From positions 1 through 35,488 of the forward strand of contig JANQIW010000143.1 in NCBI GenBank assembly GCA_028281945.1: a stretch of 35,488 nucleotides of DNA, given 5' to 3'. Positions 8,296 to 18,506 of the stretch are shown one piece after another (position 1 is the first letter of the stretch; each line of letters begins with the position of its first letter). The translations under genes were made by a program, and so were the position numbers. Source of the DNA: Prochloraceae cyanobacterium PL24a_bin.78 (GTDB taxonomy: Bacteria; Cyanobacteriota; Cyanobacteriia; Cyanobacteriales; JANQIW01). Below the pieces are notes generated by a model. That model did not search any database and was not told where the DNA came from. It saw nothing but the letters and a program-made list of their open reading frames with translations.

Positions 8296-9672
8296 TTAAC
8301 GACCGATTCCTATATATCGAAAACCTATTTCTTCTAAAGCCTTACGATTTAAGAAATTACGTCCATCAATAATAACTTTATTCTTCATGACAGTAAATGC
8401 TTTTTTATAATCGATTTTAAGAAATTCAGGCCAATCCGTAACTAAAACCAAAGTATCACAACCATCAGCCAACATTTCTGGATTAGTTTCAATAATCACA
8501 CCAGATAAACCATGACTAATTCCGGTTTGGGAAACAATCGGATCATAAGCCTTCACTTTAGCACCTAAACGATTAAGTTGTTCGATAAGATTCAAAGAAG
8601 GAGCATCTCGCATATCATCAGTATTAGGTTTAAAAGTTAAACCTAACAAACCAATAGTTTTACCCTTAAGAATTTTTAACTCTTGTTGTAGTTTTTCAAT
8701 CAAAATCAAACGCTGACGCTTATTAACATTTACCGCAGCATTGAGCAATTCAGTTTCATAGTTATAATCAACCGCAGTATGGATTAAAGCAGAAACATCT
8801 TTAGGAAAACAAGATCCACCCCAACCAACTCCTGCTTGTAAAAACTTATTACCAATTCTCGAATCTAAACCAATACCCTTAGCAACTTGAGTAACATCAG
8901 CCCCAACTCGATCGCAAATATTAGCAACCTCATTAATAAAACTAATCTTAGTCGCCAAGAAAGCATTAGCAGCATACTTAATCATTTCCGCTGAACTCAA
9001 ATCTGTAACTACCACAGGCACAGGAGGTAAAGATTTATCTTCAGCAACATCTCGATTCACTAAAGGCAAATAAAGCTCTTGCATCATGGAAATAGCCTTA
9101 TCACTATCACCACCCAAAACAATACGATCGGGATTAAAAGTATCATAAACCGCACTACCTTCTCGGAGAAACTCAGGATTACTCACCACATCAAAAGAAG
9201 AAGAAAGCTCATGTTTTTTCGCCTCATGGATTAAACCCTCCTTAAAACGTTGAGTAATGCCTTCATTAACAATCATTCTCACCCAATCTCCCGAACCGAT
9301 TGGTACAGTAGATTTATTAACAATCACCTTATAAGGGCCATCAAGATGAGAACCAATGCCTCTAGCCACTGCCTCTACATAACGAGTATCACTTTCACCA
9401 GTAGGTAAAGCAGGAGTACCTACAGCAATAAATAAAATTTCCCCATGTTCAACCCCAGCAGCCAAATCAGAAGTAAAAATCAATCTTCCTGATTCAGTAG
9501 AAGACTGCATTAATTCCGATAAACCAGGCTCATAAATAGGAGATTGTCCAGATTGTAATAATTTTACCTTTTGTTCATTATTGTCAATACATATGACATT
9601 ATGACCAATATGAGAAAGACAAACCCCTGTAACTAAACCAACATAACCTGTTCCTATTACACAAACACGCAT
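8296..9672 (-). CDS. ugd: UDP-glucose 6-dehydrogenase
   Basis: The enzyme oxidises UDP-glucose to UDP-glucuronate with two NAD+. It has 458 residues, normal for the family. The N-terminal Rossmann motif is GTGYVGLVTG (residues 7-16). The active-site block GVGWGGSCFPKDV carries catalytic Cys 288. The C-terminal UDP-binding domain has GLLGLTFKPNTDDMRDAPS. It lies 31 bases after the UDP-glucuronate decarboxylase gene on the same strand, so the two probably form an operon making UDP-glucuronate and then UDP-xylose for surface polysaccharides. Confidence 0.97.
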   Translation of the reverse strand: MRVCVIGTGYVGLVTGVCLSHIGHNVICIDNNEQKVKLLQSGQSPIYEPGLSELMQSSTESGRLIFTSDLAAGVEHGEILFIAVGTPALPTGESDTRYVEAVARGIGSHLDGPYKVIVNKSTVPIGSGDWVRMIVNEGITQRFKEGLIHEAKKHELSSSFDVVSNPEFLREGSAVYDTFNPDRIVLGGDSDKAISMMQELYLPLVNRDVAEDKSLPPVPVVVTDLSSAEMIKYAANAFLATKISFINEVANICDRVGADVTQVAKGIGLDSRIGNKFLQAGVGWGGSCFPKDVSALIHTAVDYNYETELLNAAVNVNKRQRLILIEKLQQELKILKGKTIGLLGLTFKPNTDDMRDAPSLNLIEQLNRLGAKVKAYDPIVSQTGISHGLSGVIIETNPEMLADGCDTLVLVTDWPEFLKIDYKKAFTVMKNKVIIDGRNFLNRKALEEIGFRYIGIGR

Positions 9673-9703
9673 AATTGACTTTTATCCTCTTTATTTTAGA
9701 ATT

Positions 9704-10645
9704 TTATTCATCATTTTTTTCAATCAGACGATTACGAAAATCTTCAATAGTCATTTTCAAACCTTCATCTAAAGGAATAGTAGGTTCCCAACCAAGATAA
9801 GTTTTTGCCTTAGTAATATCAGGCTGTCGCTGCTTAGGATCATCTTGAGGTAGGGGTTTAAATACCAAATCAGCATCTGGATTGACCATCAATTGAATTT
9901 TTTTAGCCAATTCGAGAATAGAATATTCACCAGGATTGCCCAAATTCACAGGTCCAATATATTCACCATTCATCAAGCGAATCAAACCATCTACCAAATC
10001 AGAAACATAGCAGAAACTTCTAGTTTGAGAACCATCCCCATAAACAGTTAAAGGAATTCCTCGTAATGCTTGAGAAACAAAATTGCTCACTACGCGACCA
10101 TCATTTTCTAACATTCTCGGCCCGTAGGTATTAAAAATTCTCGCTACTCTAATATCAACATTATTTTGACGGTGATAGTCAAACGCAAGAGTTTCTGCTA
10201 CGCGCTTACCTTCGTCATAGCAGGAACGTATTCCAATACAATTAACATTACCGCGATAATCTTCTGTTTGAGGATGAACATCAGGATCCCCATATACTTC
10301 CGAAGTTGAAGCTAACAGAAATCTTGCTTTTACTCTTTTTGCCAATCCCAGCATATTCAAAGTTCCCATGACATTAGTTTTAATTGTCTTAACAGGATTA
10401 AATTGATAATGAACTGGAGAAGCTGGGCAAGCAAGGTGATAAATGCGATCTACTTCTAAACGGATTGGTTCGGTAATATCGTGGCGAATTAACTCAAAAT
10501 AAGGGTTATCCAGCCATTTGATAATATTACGCTTGTCTCCTGTATAAAAGTTATCTAGACACAAGACTTCGTGTCCTTTTGACATTAAACGATCAATTAG
10601 ATGGGACCCAATAAAACCAGCACCACCGGTGACTAGGATTTTCAT
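9704..10645 (-). CDS. uxs: UDP-glucuronate decarboxylase (UDP-xylose synthase)
   Basis: This extended short-chain dehydrogenase of 313 residues converts UDP-glucuronate to UDP-xylose. The NAD-binding motif is GGAGFIGSH (residues 7-15). The catalytic YxxxK is in SCYDEGKR (Tyr 143, Lys 147). [19 protein letters not shown] and [10 protein letters not shown] are the blocks that separate UXS from dTDP-glucose dehydratase. The stretch just before the catalytic Tyr reads [10 protein letters not shown], whereas plant enzymes have prolines there. Its own product line fits the adjacent ugd, which supplies the substrate. dTDP-glucose 4,6-dehydratase is the main alternative label in automated annotation and is less likely. 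Confidence 0.93.
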   Translation of the reverse strand: MKILVTGGAGFIGSHLIDRLMSKGHEVLCLDNFYTGDKRNIIKWLDNPYFELIRHDITEPIRLEVDRIYHLACPASPVHYQFNPVKTIKTNVMGTLNMLGLAKRVKARFLLASTSEVYGDPDVHPQTEDYRGNVNCIGIRSCYDEGKRVAETLAFDYHRQNNVDIRVARIFNTYGPRMLENDGRVVSNFVSQALRGIPLTVYGDGSQTRSFCYVSDLVDGLIRLMNGEYIGPVNLGNPGEYSILELAKKIQLMVNPDADLVFKPLPQDDPKQRQPDITKAKTYLGWEPTIPLDEGLKMTIEDFRNRLIEKNDE

Positions 10646-10749
10646 GCAAACTACTCTTTGAAATCTGAAGTTTATCTTAAACCAAGTTTGCCAAATTTAG
10701 GAAAGAATTGTATCAGAATACAAATTTCTTGAATAGGTATAAACACTTT

Positions 10750-10909
10750 CGTGGGGAGTTTCTTGAGAGTGGGAGTTTCTTGAGACAAGGGAAGACTTGG
10801 GAGACAAGGGAGAAAAAGAGTGCATCTTATTACTTATTACTTATTACTTAATCAAGGATGGGGAGGATTATTAAATATATGGGGTTTTTAACTTTATCAT
10901 TAATTTTGA
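10750..10909 (+). repeat. Half copy of the MITE-like repeat with TTACTTA heptad array
   Basis: The 440-base gap upstream of uxs holds G-rich units (GTGGGAGTTTCTTGAGA twice, then GACTTGGGAGACAAGGG), an AAAAAGAGTGCATC stretch, and a heptad array (CTTATTA, 10827-10850). After it come ATCAAGGATGGGGAGG and TTTTTAACTTTATCATTAAT near 10887-10906. The order G-rich units, AAAGAGTG, heptads, ATCAA-GATGGGG, TTTAACT-TATCATTA is the same as in the copy at 20009-20354. The left terminal repeat is not recognisable. The rest of the gap shows nothing else. Confidence 0.6.
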
Positions 10910-11085
10910 CATTTAATATAAGAACTAAAAAAAATCTCCAGTAATAAATAATATAAATTAATTAGATCCAGATATAATCTAATATGTATTTCGATAAATC
11001 TCTTGGTGTTTTTGCCAATATCCAAGAAATTTTTACCAAACACCTTATAGGGTTAGAGATTAAATTAGAGATTAAAAATTAAAAA

Positions 11086-12225
11086 TTAAATATATTGATA
11101 AGTAGTAGTTCTTTCTTGATACTTTCTGCCTATAGAAATAGCAGCTTGCTGTAAAGTTTCTCTTTCCATAAAAGTACCTCCTTTAGCCCCTGCCATGGAA
11201 GTAATATGTTCTTCCATTAAAGTACCTCCAATATCATTACAACCCCATTGAAGAGCTTTTGTTGCCCCTGATATACCCAGTTTTACCCAACTAGGTTGAT
11301 GATTCTTAATCCATTGCCCCAAAAATATCCTAGCTACTGCGGTAAGTTGAAGGGCATCTTCTAATATAGGTTGATCTCTTCCTACTCTTTTACGTAGAGG
11401 CTTAGGGGCTTCTTCTCCCACAAAAGGTAATAAGATAAACTCAGTAATTTTGGCAGGAGATCCTTTTTCTATAGCGGTTTTTTGAAGATCTCGCAATAAA
11501 GCTAAATGTTTAATTTGTTGGGCAGAATTCTCTATATGGCCTGATAACATTGTACTAGTGGTAGGCATACCTAAACTATGAGCAGTGCTGATTATTTCTA
11601 ACCAAGTAGCAGTATTAATTTTTTCTGGACAAATAATGGCTCTAATTTTATCATCTAAGATTTCTGCTGCCGTTCCGGGCATTGAACCTACACCAGCATT
11701 TTTTAAAGCCATAATCACCTCAGAATAACTAATACCATCCTCTCTGGCAATAAACTGTATTTCTTGAGGAGAGAAGGCGTGTAAATGTAATTGAGGAAAT
11801 TCTGATTTAATAGCCGTAACTAGGTTTAAATAATAATCTAAAGAAGTATTATTCAATTTAGCTTCAGGATTTAATCCTCCCTGCATACAGATTTCCGTTG
11901 CTCCTTTTGTTAATGCCATTCTCGCTTTTTCTAAAATTTCTGTCTTATTTAACCAAAATGCTCCTATTTCTCCTGCATCGCGACGAAAAGCACAAAAACT
12001 GCAATGTTGTTCGCAGATATTGGTAAAGTTAATATTGCGGTTAATAATGTAGGTTACAGTGTCTCCTACTTGTTGTTTTCTTAGGGTATCGGCTGTTTCT
12101 CTAATAGCGGCTATAACATAGGGATTTTTTTCCTCTAAAAGCATTTTTCCCATCTCTACATCAATTTCTAAGCCATTTTTGGCTCGCTCTAAAATAGCTT
12201 CAATTGTTTGTGTTTTAGTTATCAC
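11086..12225 (-). CDS. cofH: FO synthase subunit 2 (CofH), radical SAM
   Basis: CofH joins 5-amino-6-ribitylaminouracil to a tyrosine-derived radical, a step to the deazaflavin FO. In cyanobacteria FO serves as antenna chromophore of some photolyases. The protein is 379 residues, and the radical-SAM cluster motif CEQHCSFC gives Cys 71, 75 and 78. Other family blocks are [30 protein letters not shown] and the C-terminal [15 protein letters not shown]. The partner CofG is not in this window, as is common in cyanobacteria. The gene stands alone between the repeat-rich gap at 10646 and a divergent glycosyltransferase. The 273-base gap upstream (12226-12498) shows nothing I can name. Confidence 0.95.
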   Translation of the reverse strand: MITKTQTIEAILERAKNGLEIDVEMGKMLLEEKNPYVIAAIRETADTLRKQQVGDTVTYIINRNINFTNICEQHCSFCAFRRDAGEIGAFWLNKTEILEKARMALTKGATEICMQGGLNPEAKLNNTSLDYYLNLVTAIKSEFPQLHLHAFSPQEIQFIAREDGISYSEVIMALKNAGVGSMPGTAAEILDDKIRAIICPEKINTATWLEIISTAHSLGMPTTSTMLSGHIENSAQQIKHLALLRDLQKTAIEKGSPAKITEFILLPFVGEEAPKPLRKRVGRDQPILEDALQLTAVARIFLGQWIKNHQPSWVKLGISGATKALQWGCNDIGGTLMEEHITSMAGAKGGTFMERETLQQAAISIGRKYQERTTTYQYI

Positions 12226-12498
12226 TATTTTTACATTAAAATATTTTTATTATTATTTTAACTAAGAATTTTCTTAACTCTTGGCTGACAAAGCAAAATT
12301 TTTGAAGTTATTTTTTGGAATCAAGATCCTAAATTTCAACACTTGATTACATATCCAAAGTTCTGCTTTTTTGAGCATCAACCATCATCAAGATCACTAA
12401 ATAAATTGAAAATCTTTCATAACTAAAATTCTTGCTTTGTGGTAAAATTTATCATGATCTAACTAAATCATTATTGTATTTAATGGAGACTATTTTTT

Positions 12499-13623
12499 AT
12501 GAACTTAAAGAAAATAAAAACAGATTTAGCATGGAAATTTCCTATTTTACAAAATATAAGTTATAAAATTAAAGCAAAAAATTGGGAAAAAAATTCTATT
12601 GTTTATTATGTAGGTAATCGCAAAGATAAATTAACTCCTAATAGTCTTAAAGAAGGAGCAAGTGGTAGTTATACTGCTCTTATCTATTTATGCAAAGAAT
12701 GGGCTAAATTAGGTCGTAAAGTGACAGTTTATTCGACCTGCGGCGAGAATGAAGCAGGATTTTATGATGGAGTAGAATATAAAAATTATTATGAATTTAA
12801 TCCTTGCGATAATTTTGATACCCTAATTATTTTTCAGCACCCTTATATATTGAGACTTCCAGTAAAAGCAAGAAAAGTTTGTTTAGAATGGCAAGATATT
12901 TTATTTGAAGAAAAAGTAGCTCCCAGAGAAAAACTAGAAAGATTTGATATTATTTTTGCTAAATCTCATTATCAACGTAAATTAATGGATTTCATTCCAG
13001 ATTCTACATTTGAAATAGTTTCTAATGGTATAGATAAGAATATTGCTAAATATCAAACTAACAAAAAAGAACCTTATAAACTTATTTATGCTTCTAGATA
13101 CTATCGCGGATTAGAATCTATGTTAACTTATGGATGGCCCATTATTAAACAAGAAATACCTGAAAGTGAGCTTCATATTTATTATGGTTGGGTGCGCAGA
13201 GAAAATTATCCTAGCGAAAAACCATGGAAAGATAAAATGATTGCTTTAATGCAGCAAGAAGGCGTTTTTGAACATGGAAAAATTGGGCAGGATACACTAA
13301 TTCAAGAAAAATCAACCTCTAGTATCCATTATTATGCTTGTACTTATGAAGAAATAGATTGTATTTCAGTAAGGGAATCAGCTATGGTAGGTTGTGTGCC
13401 AGTTACTACTGATTATGGAGTATTTTCAGAAAAAGATTATTGTTTGAAAGTGCCGGGAGAGCCTAAGGCTAAAGAAACACAGGAAGCGATCGCTCATAAG
13501 ATTGTACATTTATTGAGAAATCCTCAAGAATTAGAAGTATTACGACAAAAATTTATGGAAGTAGCTCAAAATGATACTTGGGATAAAATAGCTAAGGTAT
13601 GGTTAAATCGTATTGATAGCTAA
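12499..13623 (+). CDS. Glycosyltransferase, GT-B fold (GT4-like)
   Basis: This is a probable cytoplasmic sugar transferase of 374 residues. An N-terminal donor-independent half has GASGSYTALIYLCKEWAKLG, matching the opening of GT4 enzymes where a glycine-rich loop meets a helix. The middle has FAKSHYQRKLM and VSNGID, a typical hinge block. The C-terminal half ends with CISVRESAMVGCVPVTTDYG, equivalent to the nucleotide-sugar E-x7-E region. Its donor and acceptor cannot be read. A HIP1 octamer is at 13486-13493. It stands alone on the plus strand, with GGAG nine to twelve bases before the ATG as ribosome site. Confidence 0.85.
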   Translation: MNLKKIKTDLAWKFPILQNISYKIKAKNWEKNSIVYYVGNRKDKLTPNSLKEGASGSYTALIYLCKEWAKLGRKVTVYSTCGENEAGFYDGVEYKNYYEFNPCDNFDTLIIFQHPYILRLPVKARKVCLEWQDILFEEKVAPREKLERFDIIFAKSHYQRKLMDFIPDSTFEIVSNGIDKNIAKYQTNKKEPYKLIYASRYYRGLESMLTYGWPIIKQEIPESELHIYYGWVRRENYPSEKPWKDKMIALMQQEGVFEHGKIGQDTLIQEKSTSSIHYYACTYEEIDCISVRESAMVGCVPVTTDYGVFSEKDYCLKVPGEPKAKETQEAIAHKIVHLLRNPQELEVLRQKFMEVAQNDTWDKIAKVWLNRIDS

Positions 13624-13630
13624 ATAAAGT

Positions 13631-13672
13631 AAATTATAAGTAATAAATTATAAGTAATAAATTATAAGTAAT
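13631..13672 (+). repeat. 14-base tandem repeat, three copies
   Basis: AAATTATAAGTAAT occurs three times in a row without change, immediately after the glycosyltransferase stop codon. The unit contains TAAGTAAT, the complement of the ATTACTTA heptad seen in the arrays at 10827 and 20192. Confidence 0.9.
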
Positions 13673-13833
13673 AACAATTTGAGTAACCTAGACATTTCTT
13701 TTGATATTGATTTAAGGTATAAAAAAGATTTAATGATTACTGATTATAACTACTATGCTTATTTATCGCTTATTTTTTTATTAAAACAATCTATTTATTT
13801 TTATTTAAAAAAAAACTTTGACAATTAGGAATT

Positions 13834-14499
13834 TTATTTTTTAGTTAAATTTTGATAAGGGTCTTTTCGCCTACGTCGATACCAAGTAGCAAAACCAACT
13901 AAAATTCCACTTAATAAAAAACCAAACATTAAAGGGAAAATATCTCCCTGAGTCATTGCTGTTAAACCAGATCCTATCATCACAAAAGGGAAAACTCCCG
14001 GTAAAGTACCAACCACACTACCAAGAAAATAATCTCGAAATTTAATTGAAGTTAAACCAGCAGCAAAATTTACCAACCCATAAGGGATAATTGGTAACAA
14101 GCGAATAGCAAACATATAAAATAATCCTCCTTGACGCATTTCAGCATCAATTGCCTGCCAACGGCCTGCCAATTTAGAAGAAATCAAATCTCTTCCAATG
14201 GTGCGAGCAAAATAAAAAGCAACCACACCAGCAATTATTGCCGCAACAGTTGTCCATAAAGTACCGAACCAAATACCAAAAAGTGCCCCTCCACAAAGAT
14301 TGAGAGGAGTTGACGGCAAAACCAAAATTGTAGCTACTGTATAAATCAAGATATAAAACACAGGTGCCCATAACCCCATTTGTTCTAGCCATATTTTCAA
14401 ATTTTCTGGTTCAATTCCCCCAATTAGATAAAATCCAACTCCTGTGAAAATGATACAAACAACTAAGAGAATAACAATTCCACTTCTTAAATTTTTCAA
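13834..14499 (-). CDS. TVP38/TMEM64 family membrane protein
   Basis: This integral membrane protein of the DedA-related VTT (SNARE-associated) family has 221 residues. It has an N-terminal helix (IVILLVVCIIFTGVGFYLI), a second helix with ATILVLPSTPLNLCGGALFG, FYFARTIGRDLI, the conserved re-entrant block LPIIPYGLVNFAAGLTSI, and a C-terminal helix followed by a basic tail (RRRRK). The family is implicated in lipid handling across membranes. It follows a polyprenyl-type glycosyltransferase gene by 61 bases on the same strand, which would suit a role in recycling lipid carriers; that is inference. Confidence 0.9.
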   Translation of the reverse strand: MKNLRSGIVILLVVCIIFTGVGFYLIGGIEPENLKIWLEQMGLWAPVFYILIYTVATILVLPSTPLNLCGGALFGIWFGTLWTTVAAIIAGVVAFYFARTIGRDLISSKLAGRWQAIDAEMRQGGLFYMFAIRLLPIIPYGLVNFAAGLTSIKFRDYFLGSVVGTLPGVFPFVMIGSGLTAMTQGDIFPLMFGFLLSGILVGFATWYRRRRKDPYQNLTKK

Positions 14500-14560
14500 C
14501 TTTAATTTACTCCTCTAAAAATTATTCTTTATAAACAAATATATTAAGATAAGCTTGATT

Positions 14561-15547
14561 TTACTCAATTTTTGTATTACTATTTTTTTGGATTATTTTA
14601 CTCTCAAAACCATGAGCATCACGAACAAAATAAAGAGGTCTTCCTTTAACTTCTTCATAAATTCGACCTATATATTCCCCTATAAGACCAAGAATTAGTA
14701 ATTGAATTCCACCCAAAAATAAAATTCCTACCATTAAAGAAGCATAACCCGGTACATCAATACCATAAACAATAGTGCGAATCACCAATATTGTAGCATA
14801 TAAAAAAGATAAAAAAGAAATCAATAAACCTATATAACTCCAAATTTTTAAAGGAAGAAAACTAAAGGAAAAAATTCCATCAAGTGCAAAATTCCATAAT
14901 TTCCAATAATTCCATTTGGTTTTACCCTGGTAACGTGGTTTTCTATCAAATAAGATAGAGGTTTGTTTAAATCCTACCCAAGCAAATAAGCCTTTCATAA
15001 ACCTAGTTCTTTCAGGCATTTTTTTGATTGCTTCTACCGCACGACGATCTAATAAGCGAAAATCTCCCGTATTATGAGGAATAGGAACTCGACTCATTTT
15101 CCCAATAGTTTGATAAAAAGCATTGGCACTAAAGCGTTTCAACCAACTTTCTCCTTGACGCGATCGTCTGGTTGCATTAACAACGTCATAACCTTCTCGC
15201 CATTTTGCCACTAATTGGTGAATTAATTCAGGGGGATCTTGAAGATCGGCATCTATAGGAATCACAGCAGCACCAGTAGTATAATCTATTCCTGCGCTAA
15301 GGGCAATTTCTTTCCCAAAATTACGAGATAAATTTACTATTTTAATCCTTGGATTTCTATGATGGTGTTCGATTAAGCAATTAAGAGTATGATCTGTAGA
15401 ACCATCGTTAATACATATAATTTCATAAGTCATTTTCAAAGTAGATAAAACTGATTCTATTTCTTTAAAGAGATAGTCAAGATTAAGCTCTTCGTTATAA
15501 CAGGGAACTACTATAGAAATATCTACCAAATCTAAATTATAATACAT
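14561..15547 (-). CDS. Glycosyltransferase family 2, GtrB/DPM1-like
   Basis: This enzyme probably transfers a sugar from a nucleotide donor to polyprenyl phosphate on the inner membrane face. It has 328 residues. The GT-A domain covers 1-225: ISIVVPCYNEELN, CINDGSTDHT, and the metal-binding IPIDADLQDPPE, with NTGDFRLLDRRAVEA and KTKWNYWKLWNFALDGI further on. Two membrane helices follow (about 230-260 and 270-295, the latter with GEYIGRIYEEVKGRP). These are the signatures of the GtrB and dolichol-phosphate-mannose-like subfamily. Sugar specificity is unknown. It lies 56 bases after mnmH and 61 before the TVP38 gene, all on the minus strand. Confidence 0.92.
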   Translation of the reverse strand: MYYNLDLVDISIVVPCYNEELNLDYLFKEIESVLSTLKMTYEIICINDGSTDHTLNCLIEHHHRNPRIKIVNLSRNFGKEIALSAGIDYTTGAAVIPIDADLQDPPELIHQLVAKWREGYDVVNATRRSRQGESWLKRFSANAFYQTIGKMSRVPIPHNTGDFRLLDRRAVEAIKKMPERTRFMKGLFAWVGFKQTSILFDRKPRYQGKTKWNYWKLWNFALDGIFSFSFLPLKIWSYIGLLISFLSFLYATILVIRTIVYGIDVPGYASLMVGILFLGGIQLLILGLIGEYIGRIYEEVKGRPLYFVRDAHGFESKIIQKNSNTKIE

Positions 15548-15603
15548 TATAGTAATAGAAAATAAGTAATTGATAATTCATCTTTAATGAAGAATACTAA
15601 AGG

Positions 15604-16689
15604 TTAAGAATTATGATTGAGAAAATCTATAGCTCGATCAATACTATTTTGTGATAAATCTTCTATAGATAATTCTTGGTCTATTTGGGAGTAAATCTTA
15701 TTCATAGAGCGTTGATATGCGGGATCATAGTGAAATGTTAGTAAATCTTTTACTAATTCTTGCCATTTTCTTTGTGCAATCAATTCGTACCAATAGGAAA
15801 TTTTTCGATTACCATAACGATACTTAAGGAGTTTTAACTTGCTTTTAAGCATTTCTGGATTGGATATAAAATGAGAATATTCTTGTAATAAACTATTAAT
15901 TCTAATTTCTAAAGGTAATTTTATTTCGACACAACTAGCTTGTTTCATTTTGCACCATAAAGGAAAAGGTAAATGAATCTCCCCAATGGTATTACTTTCT
16001 GCTTCTACCCAGACAATTCCATCAGGATTGAACTTTTGTAATTGTGAAAATAAAAGAGATTCAAACCATTTTTGAGAAGGTTGTAGAGGAGGATTTGGTG
16101 TGGTTTCTCCCCAGAAAGGAGATGATAATTTACTCCATTCTTCCCCCAATAAAGAGCCACGATGATTAGCTAACCTTTCTAAATCCAATACTTGCTCTCC
16201 TCTACTTGCTAACCTTTGGAGAATTAAAGTTTTACCACTACCTGTTAAGCCTGAAATAATTTTTAATTTAAATTGGGATAATAAGGTAGATAGTTGTTCC
16301 CTTATATAAGCACGGTAAGTTTTATAACCTCCTTCTAATACTGTTACTTGCCAGCCAATTTGGCTTAAGATTGTGGCTAAACTATTGGAGCGTTGCCCTC
16401 CACGCCAACAGTAAATTAAAGGGGAATATTCTCTATCTTTACTGATAAAGTGATTAGCTAAATGATTTGAAATATTTTTGGCTACTATTGCTGCACCAAT
16501 TTTACGGGCTTCAAAAGGAGATTTTTGTTTATAAATTGTCCCTACTTTTGCTCTTTCAATATTGTTTAAAACTGGTAAATTAATCGCCCCTGGAATGTGA
16601 TCACATTTATATTCATCTTCTGAGCGAACATCGATTATTTCCCTATAGTTTTCTTGACAAAATGATTTGGTATAAATTGGCGATCGCAT
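15604..16689 (-). CDS. mnmH: tRNA 2-selenouridine/geranyl-2-thiouridine synthase
   Basis: MnmH (SelU/YbbB) converts wobble 2-thiouridine of certain tRNAs to geranyl-thiouridine and selenouridine. The 361-residue protein has an N-terminal rhodanese domain (about 5-130) with IIDVRSEDEY and the active-site block YCWRGGQRSNS, catalytic Cys 94. It also has a P-loop GLTGSGKT at 147-154 and the family block LEGGYKTYR between them. The start codon overlaps a HIP1 octamer (16680-16687). SelD, needed for the selenium reaction, is not in the window, so activity could be limited to geranylation. Confidence 0.93.
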   Translation of the reverse strand: MRSPIYTKSFCQENYREIIDVRSEDEYKCDHIPGAINLPVLNNIERAKVGTIYKQKSPFEARKIGAAIVAKNISNHLANHFISKDREYSPLIYCWRGGQRSNSLATILSQIGWQVTVLEGGYKTYRAYIREQLSTLLSQFKLKIISGLTGSGKTLILQRLASRGEQVLDLERLANHRGSLLGEEWSKLSSPFWGETTPNPPLQPSQKWFESLLFSQLQKFNPDGIVWVEAESNTIGEIHLPFPLWCKMKQASCVEIKLPLEIRINSLLQEYSHFISNPEMLKSKLKLLKYRYGNRKISYWYELIAQRKWQELVKDLLTFHYDPAYQRSMNKIYSQIDQELSIEDLSQNSIDRAIDFLNHNS

Positions 16690-17241
16690 TATTAATTTTG
16701 GACTATTTCAAGATGAATATAAAATTGATAATTAATTTAACTTAGCTTTGGTTAACTTAGCTTTGGTTAACTTAGCTTAATTTAACTTAATTTTGCTTTG
16801 CTAGTTATAGTTTTCTTAATTAATATCATTTTTCTGGGATTTTGGCTAGATTTTTGTTTGATTTCTCCTTGATTTCTCCTATGTAGAGTGGCGAGAGTTG
16901 GGAGAGTAGAAAAGATTTGTAGAAAAGATGATTAGAAAGGATAAAACTGGCTACTGATTAATCAAGTTAGTCAACTACAATAGAGAATTTAGTATAATAT
17001 AGGAAAAAATAAAATTGAGAATAAACCATAAAATTTTTGGGATGTTTCTGAAAAACCATATCACTTTTGAAGATGAACTTCTCACTATATAAACTGTATA
17101 CCAATTAAATTAGATCTTTCAAGTTGTTGAGAAAATTTTAAATAATCAATATCTTAAATAATCAATATCTTAAATAATCTGTTAGACTTTATCAAAGTAT
17201 AAAAACAAAATCTATCATTCTAAAAAATCTAATAAAACCTC
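16690..17241. repeat. Gene-free gap with two short tandem repeats
   Basis: There is no credible gene in these 552 bases. TTAACTTAGCTTTGG (15 bases) is repeated 2.8 times at 16737-16778. TTAAATAATCAATATC (16 bases) is repeated 2.6 times at 17138-17179, just upstream of the binding-protein gene. Around 16880-16910 there is a short purine-rich stretch (GTGGCGAGAGTTGGGAGAG) that resembles the G-rich repeat units elsewhere. A TATAAT hexamer is present at 16992-16997 without a clear -35 box. Confidence 0.75.
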
Positions 17242-18339
17242 ATGTTTAACAATCAATGGCTAAAAACTAAATGGCGTTATCTTTTCCTAGCAACAATTCT
17301 CTCTTTAGTTGCTTCTTGTACCACAGGAAATAATACTGACATTTCACCTTCTAATAATGGCAACAATACTAACAATACCAATAATAATTCTAATTCTAAT
17401 CGTTTAGATATCATTAAACAAAGAGGTATGTTAATCTGTGGTGTGAATGGTCAAGTTCCAGGATTTAGTTTTATTAATGATCAAGGAGAATATTCGGGAT
17501 TAGATGTGGATCTTTGTCGGGCTATTGCTGCTGCTTTATTTGACGATCCTACTAAAGTAGAATTCCGCAATCTTACCACTCAAAACCGATTTACTGCTGT
17601 TCAATCTGGAGAAGTTGATGTCTTAAGTCGTAATACTACTTGGACTATCAGTAGAGATACTACTGTAAATATGGATTTTGCACCAGTGGTTTTCTATGAT
17701 GGACAAGGAATTATGACTACTAAAGCTAGTAATATTAAAACATTAGAAAGTCTTAAGGGTAAAGATATTTGTGTCTTAGCTGGAACAACCACAGCCCAAA
17801 ATTTGGCTGATAAAATGAGAGAAAAAGCAATTGATTATAAACCTATCCAATCTAGTGAGGCTGATTCTTTATATGCTGCATACGAGCAAGGAAGGTGTGA
17901 TGCAGTTACAGCCGATCGTTCTCAATTAACAGCTCGTCGTACTAATCTATCTCAACCTGACGATCATGTGGTTCTTGATTTGGTTTTATCTAAAGAACCT
18001 CTCTCTATGGGACTTCTTCAAGGGGAAGATAGTTTGTTTGAAGTTGTCAAATGGGTTACTTATAGTTTGATTCAAGCTGAAGAATTTGGGATAACATCTA
18101 ATAATCTTGAGAGTTATAAAACTACTGAAGATCCTAGAATCAAAAGATTTTTGGGTATAGAAGGAGAGCTTGGTAAAAATTTGGGATTAAGTAATGATTT
18201 TGCTTTACGTGTCATTAACCATGTTGGTAATTATGGTGAAATTTATGAGCGTAATATTGGCAAACCATTGGGATTAGATCGAGGTTTAAATAAACTTTGG
18301 GTTGATGGTGGACTTCTTTATTCTCCTCCATTCCGATAA
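17242..18339 (+). CDS. Amino-acid ABC transporter substrate-binding lipoprotein (AapJ/BztA-like)
   Basis: This is a periplasmic binding protein for polar amino acids, 365 residues. A lipoprotein signal peptide ends in LSLVASC (lipidated Cys 26). An Asn/Ser-rich linker (30-55) leads to the SBP type 3 domain: RGMLICGVNGQVPGFSF, YSGLDVDLCRAIAAALF, FTAVQSGEVDVLSRNTTWT and CDAVTADRSQL. The C-terminal YGEIYERNIGKPLGLDRG and LNKLW are specific to the general L-amino-acid (Aap/Bzt) group. No permease or ATPase gene lies next to it, so it is an orphan here and must pair with components elsewhere. A rho-independent terminator follows. Confidence 0.94.
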   Translation: MFNNQWLKTKWRYLFLATILSLVASCTTGNNTDISPSNNGNNTNNTNNNSNSNRLDIIKQRGMLICGVNGQVPGFSFINDQGEYSGLDVDLCRAIAAALFDDPTKVEFRNLTTQNRFTAVQSGEVDVLSRNTTWTISRDTTVNMDFAPVVFYDGQGIMTTKASNIKTLESLKGKDICVLAGTTTAQNLADKMREKAIDYKPIQSSEADSLYAAYEQGRCDAVTADRSQLTARRTNLSQPDDHVVLDLVLSKEPLSMGLLQGEDSLFEVVKWVTYSLIQAEEFGITSNNLESYKTTEDPRIKRFLGIEGELGKNLGLSNDFALRVINHVGNYGEIYERNIGKPLGLDRGLNKLWVDGGLLYSPPFR

Positions 18340-18457
18340 GAGATCTAAATAAAAATATACCCAAATAAAATATTTCTTATTGCTTCCTAACGAAAGAGCA
18401 AATTTTATATAAATTTTTTCCTTGAAAACTTTGTTTTTGATTCACTGATTGATTTAT

Positions 18458-18482
18458 CCCCCCTTTAAAAAGAGGGGGTTTT
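18458..18482 (+). terminator. Rho-independent terminator after the binding-protein gene
   Basis: CCCCC at 18459-18463 pairs with GGGGG at 18474-18478. The stem extends by T-A, a T-G wobble and another T-A around an AAAA loop, and is followed by TTTT. It lies 119 bases after the stop codon. Similar C-run/G-run hairpins are very common in cyanobacterial intergenic regions. Confidence 0.65.
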
Positions 18483-18506
18483 AAAAATGGATCACAGGGT
18501 TATCCA

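Noticed and set aside
13631-13672. CRISPR array
   Set aside because: The 14-base units are directly abutting with no spacers, and there are no cas genes.
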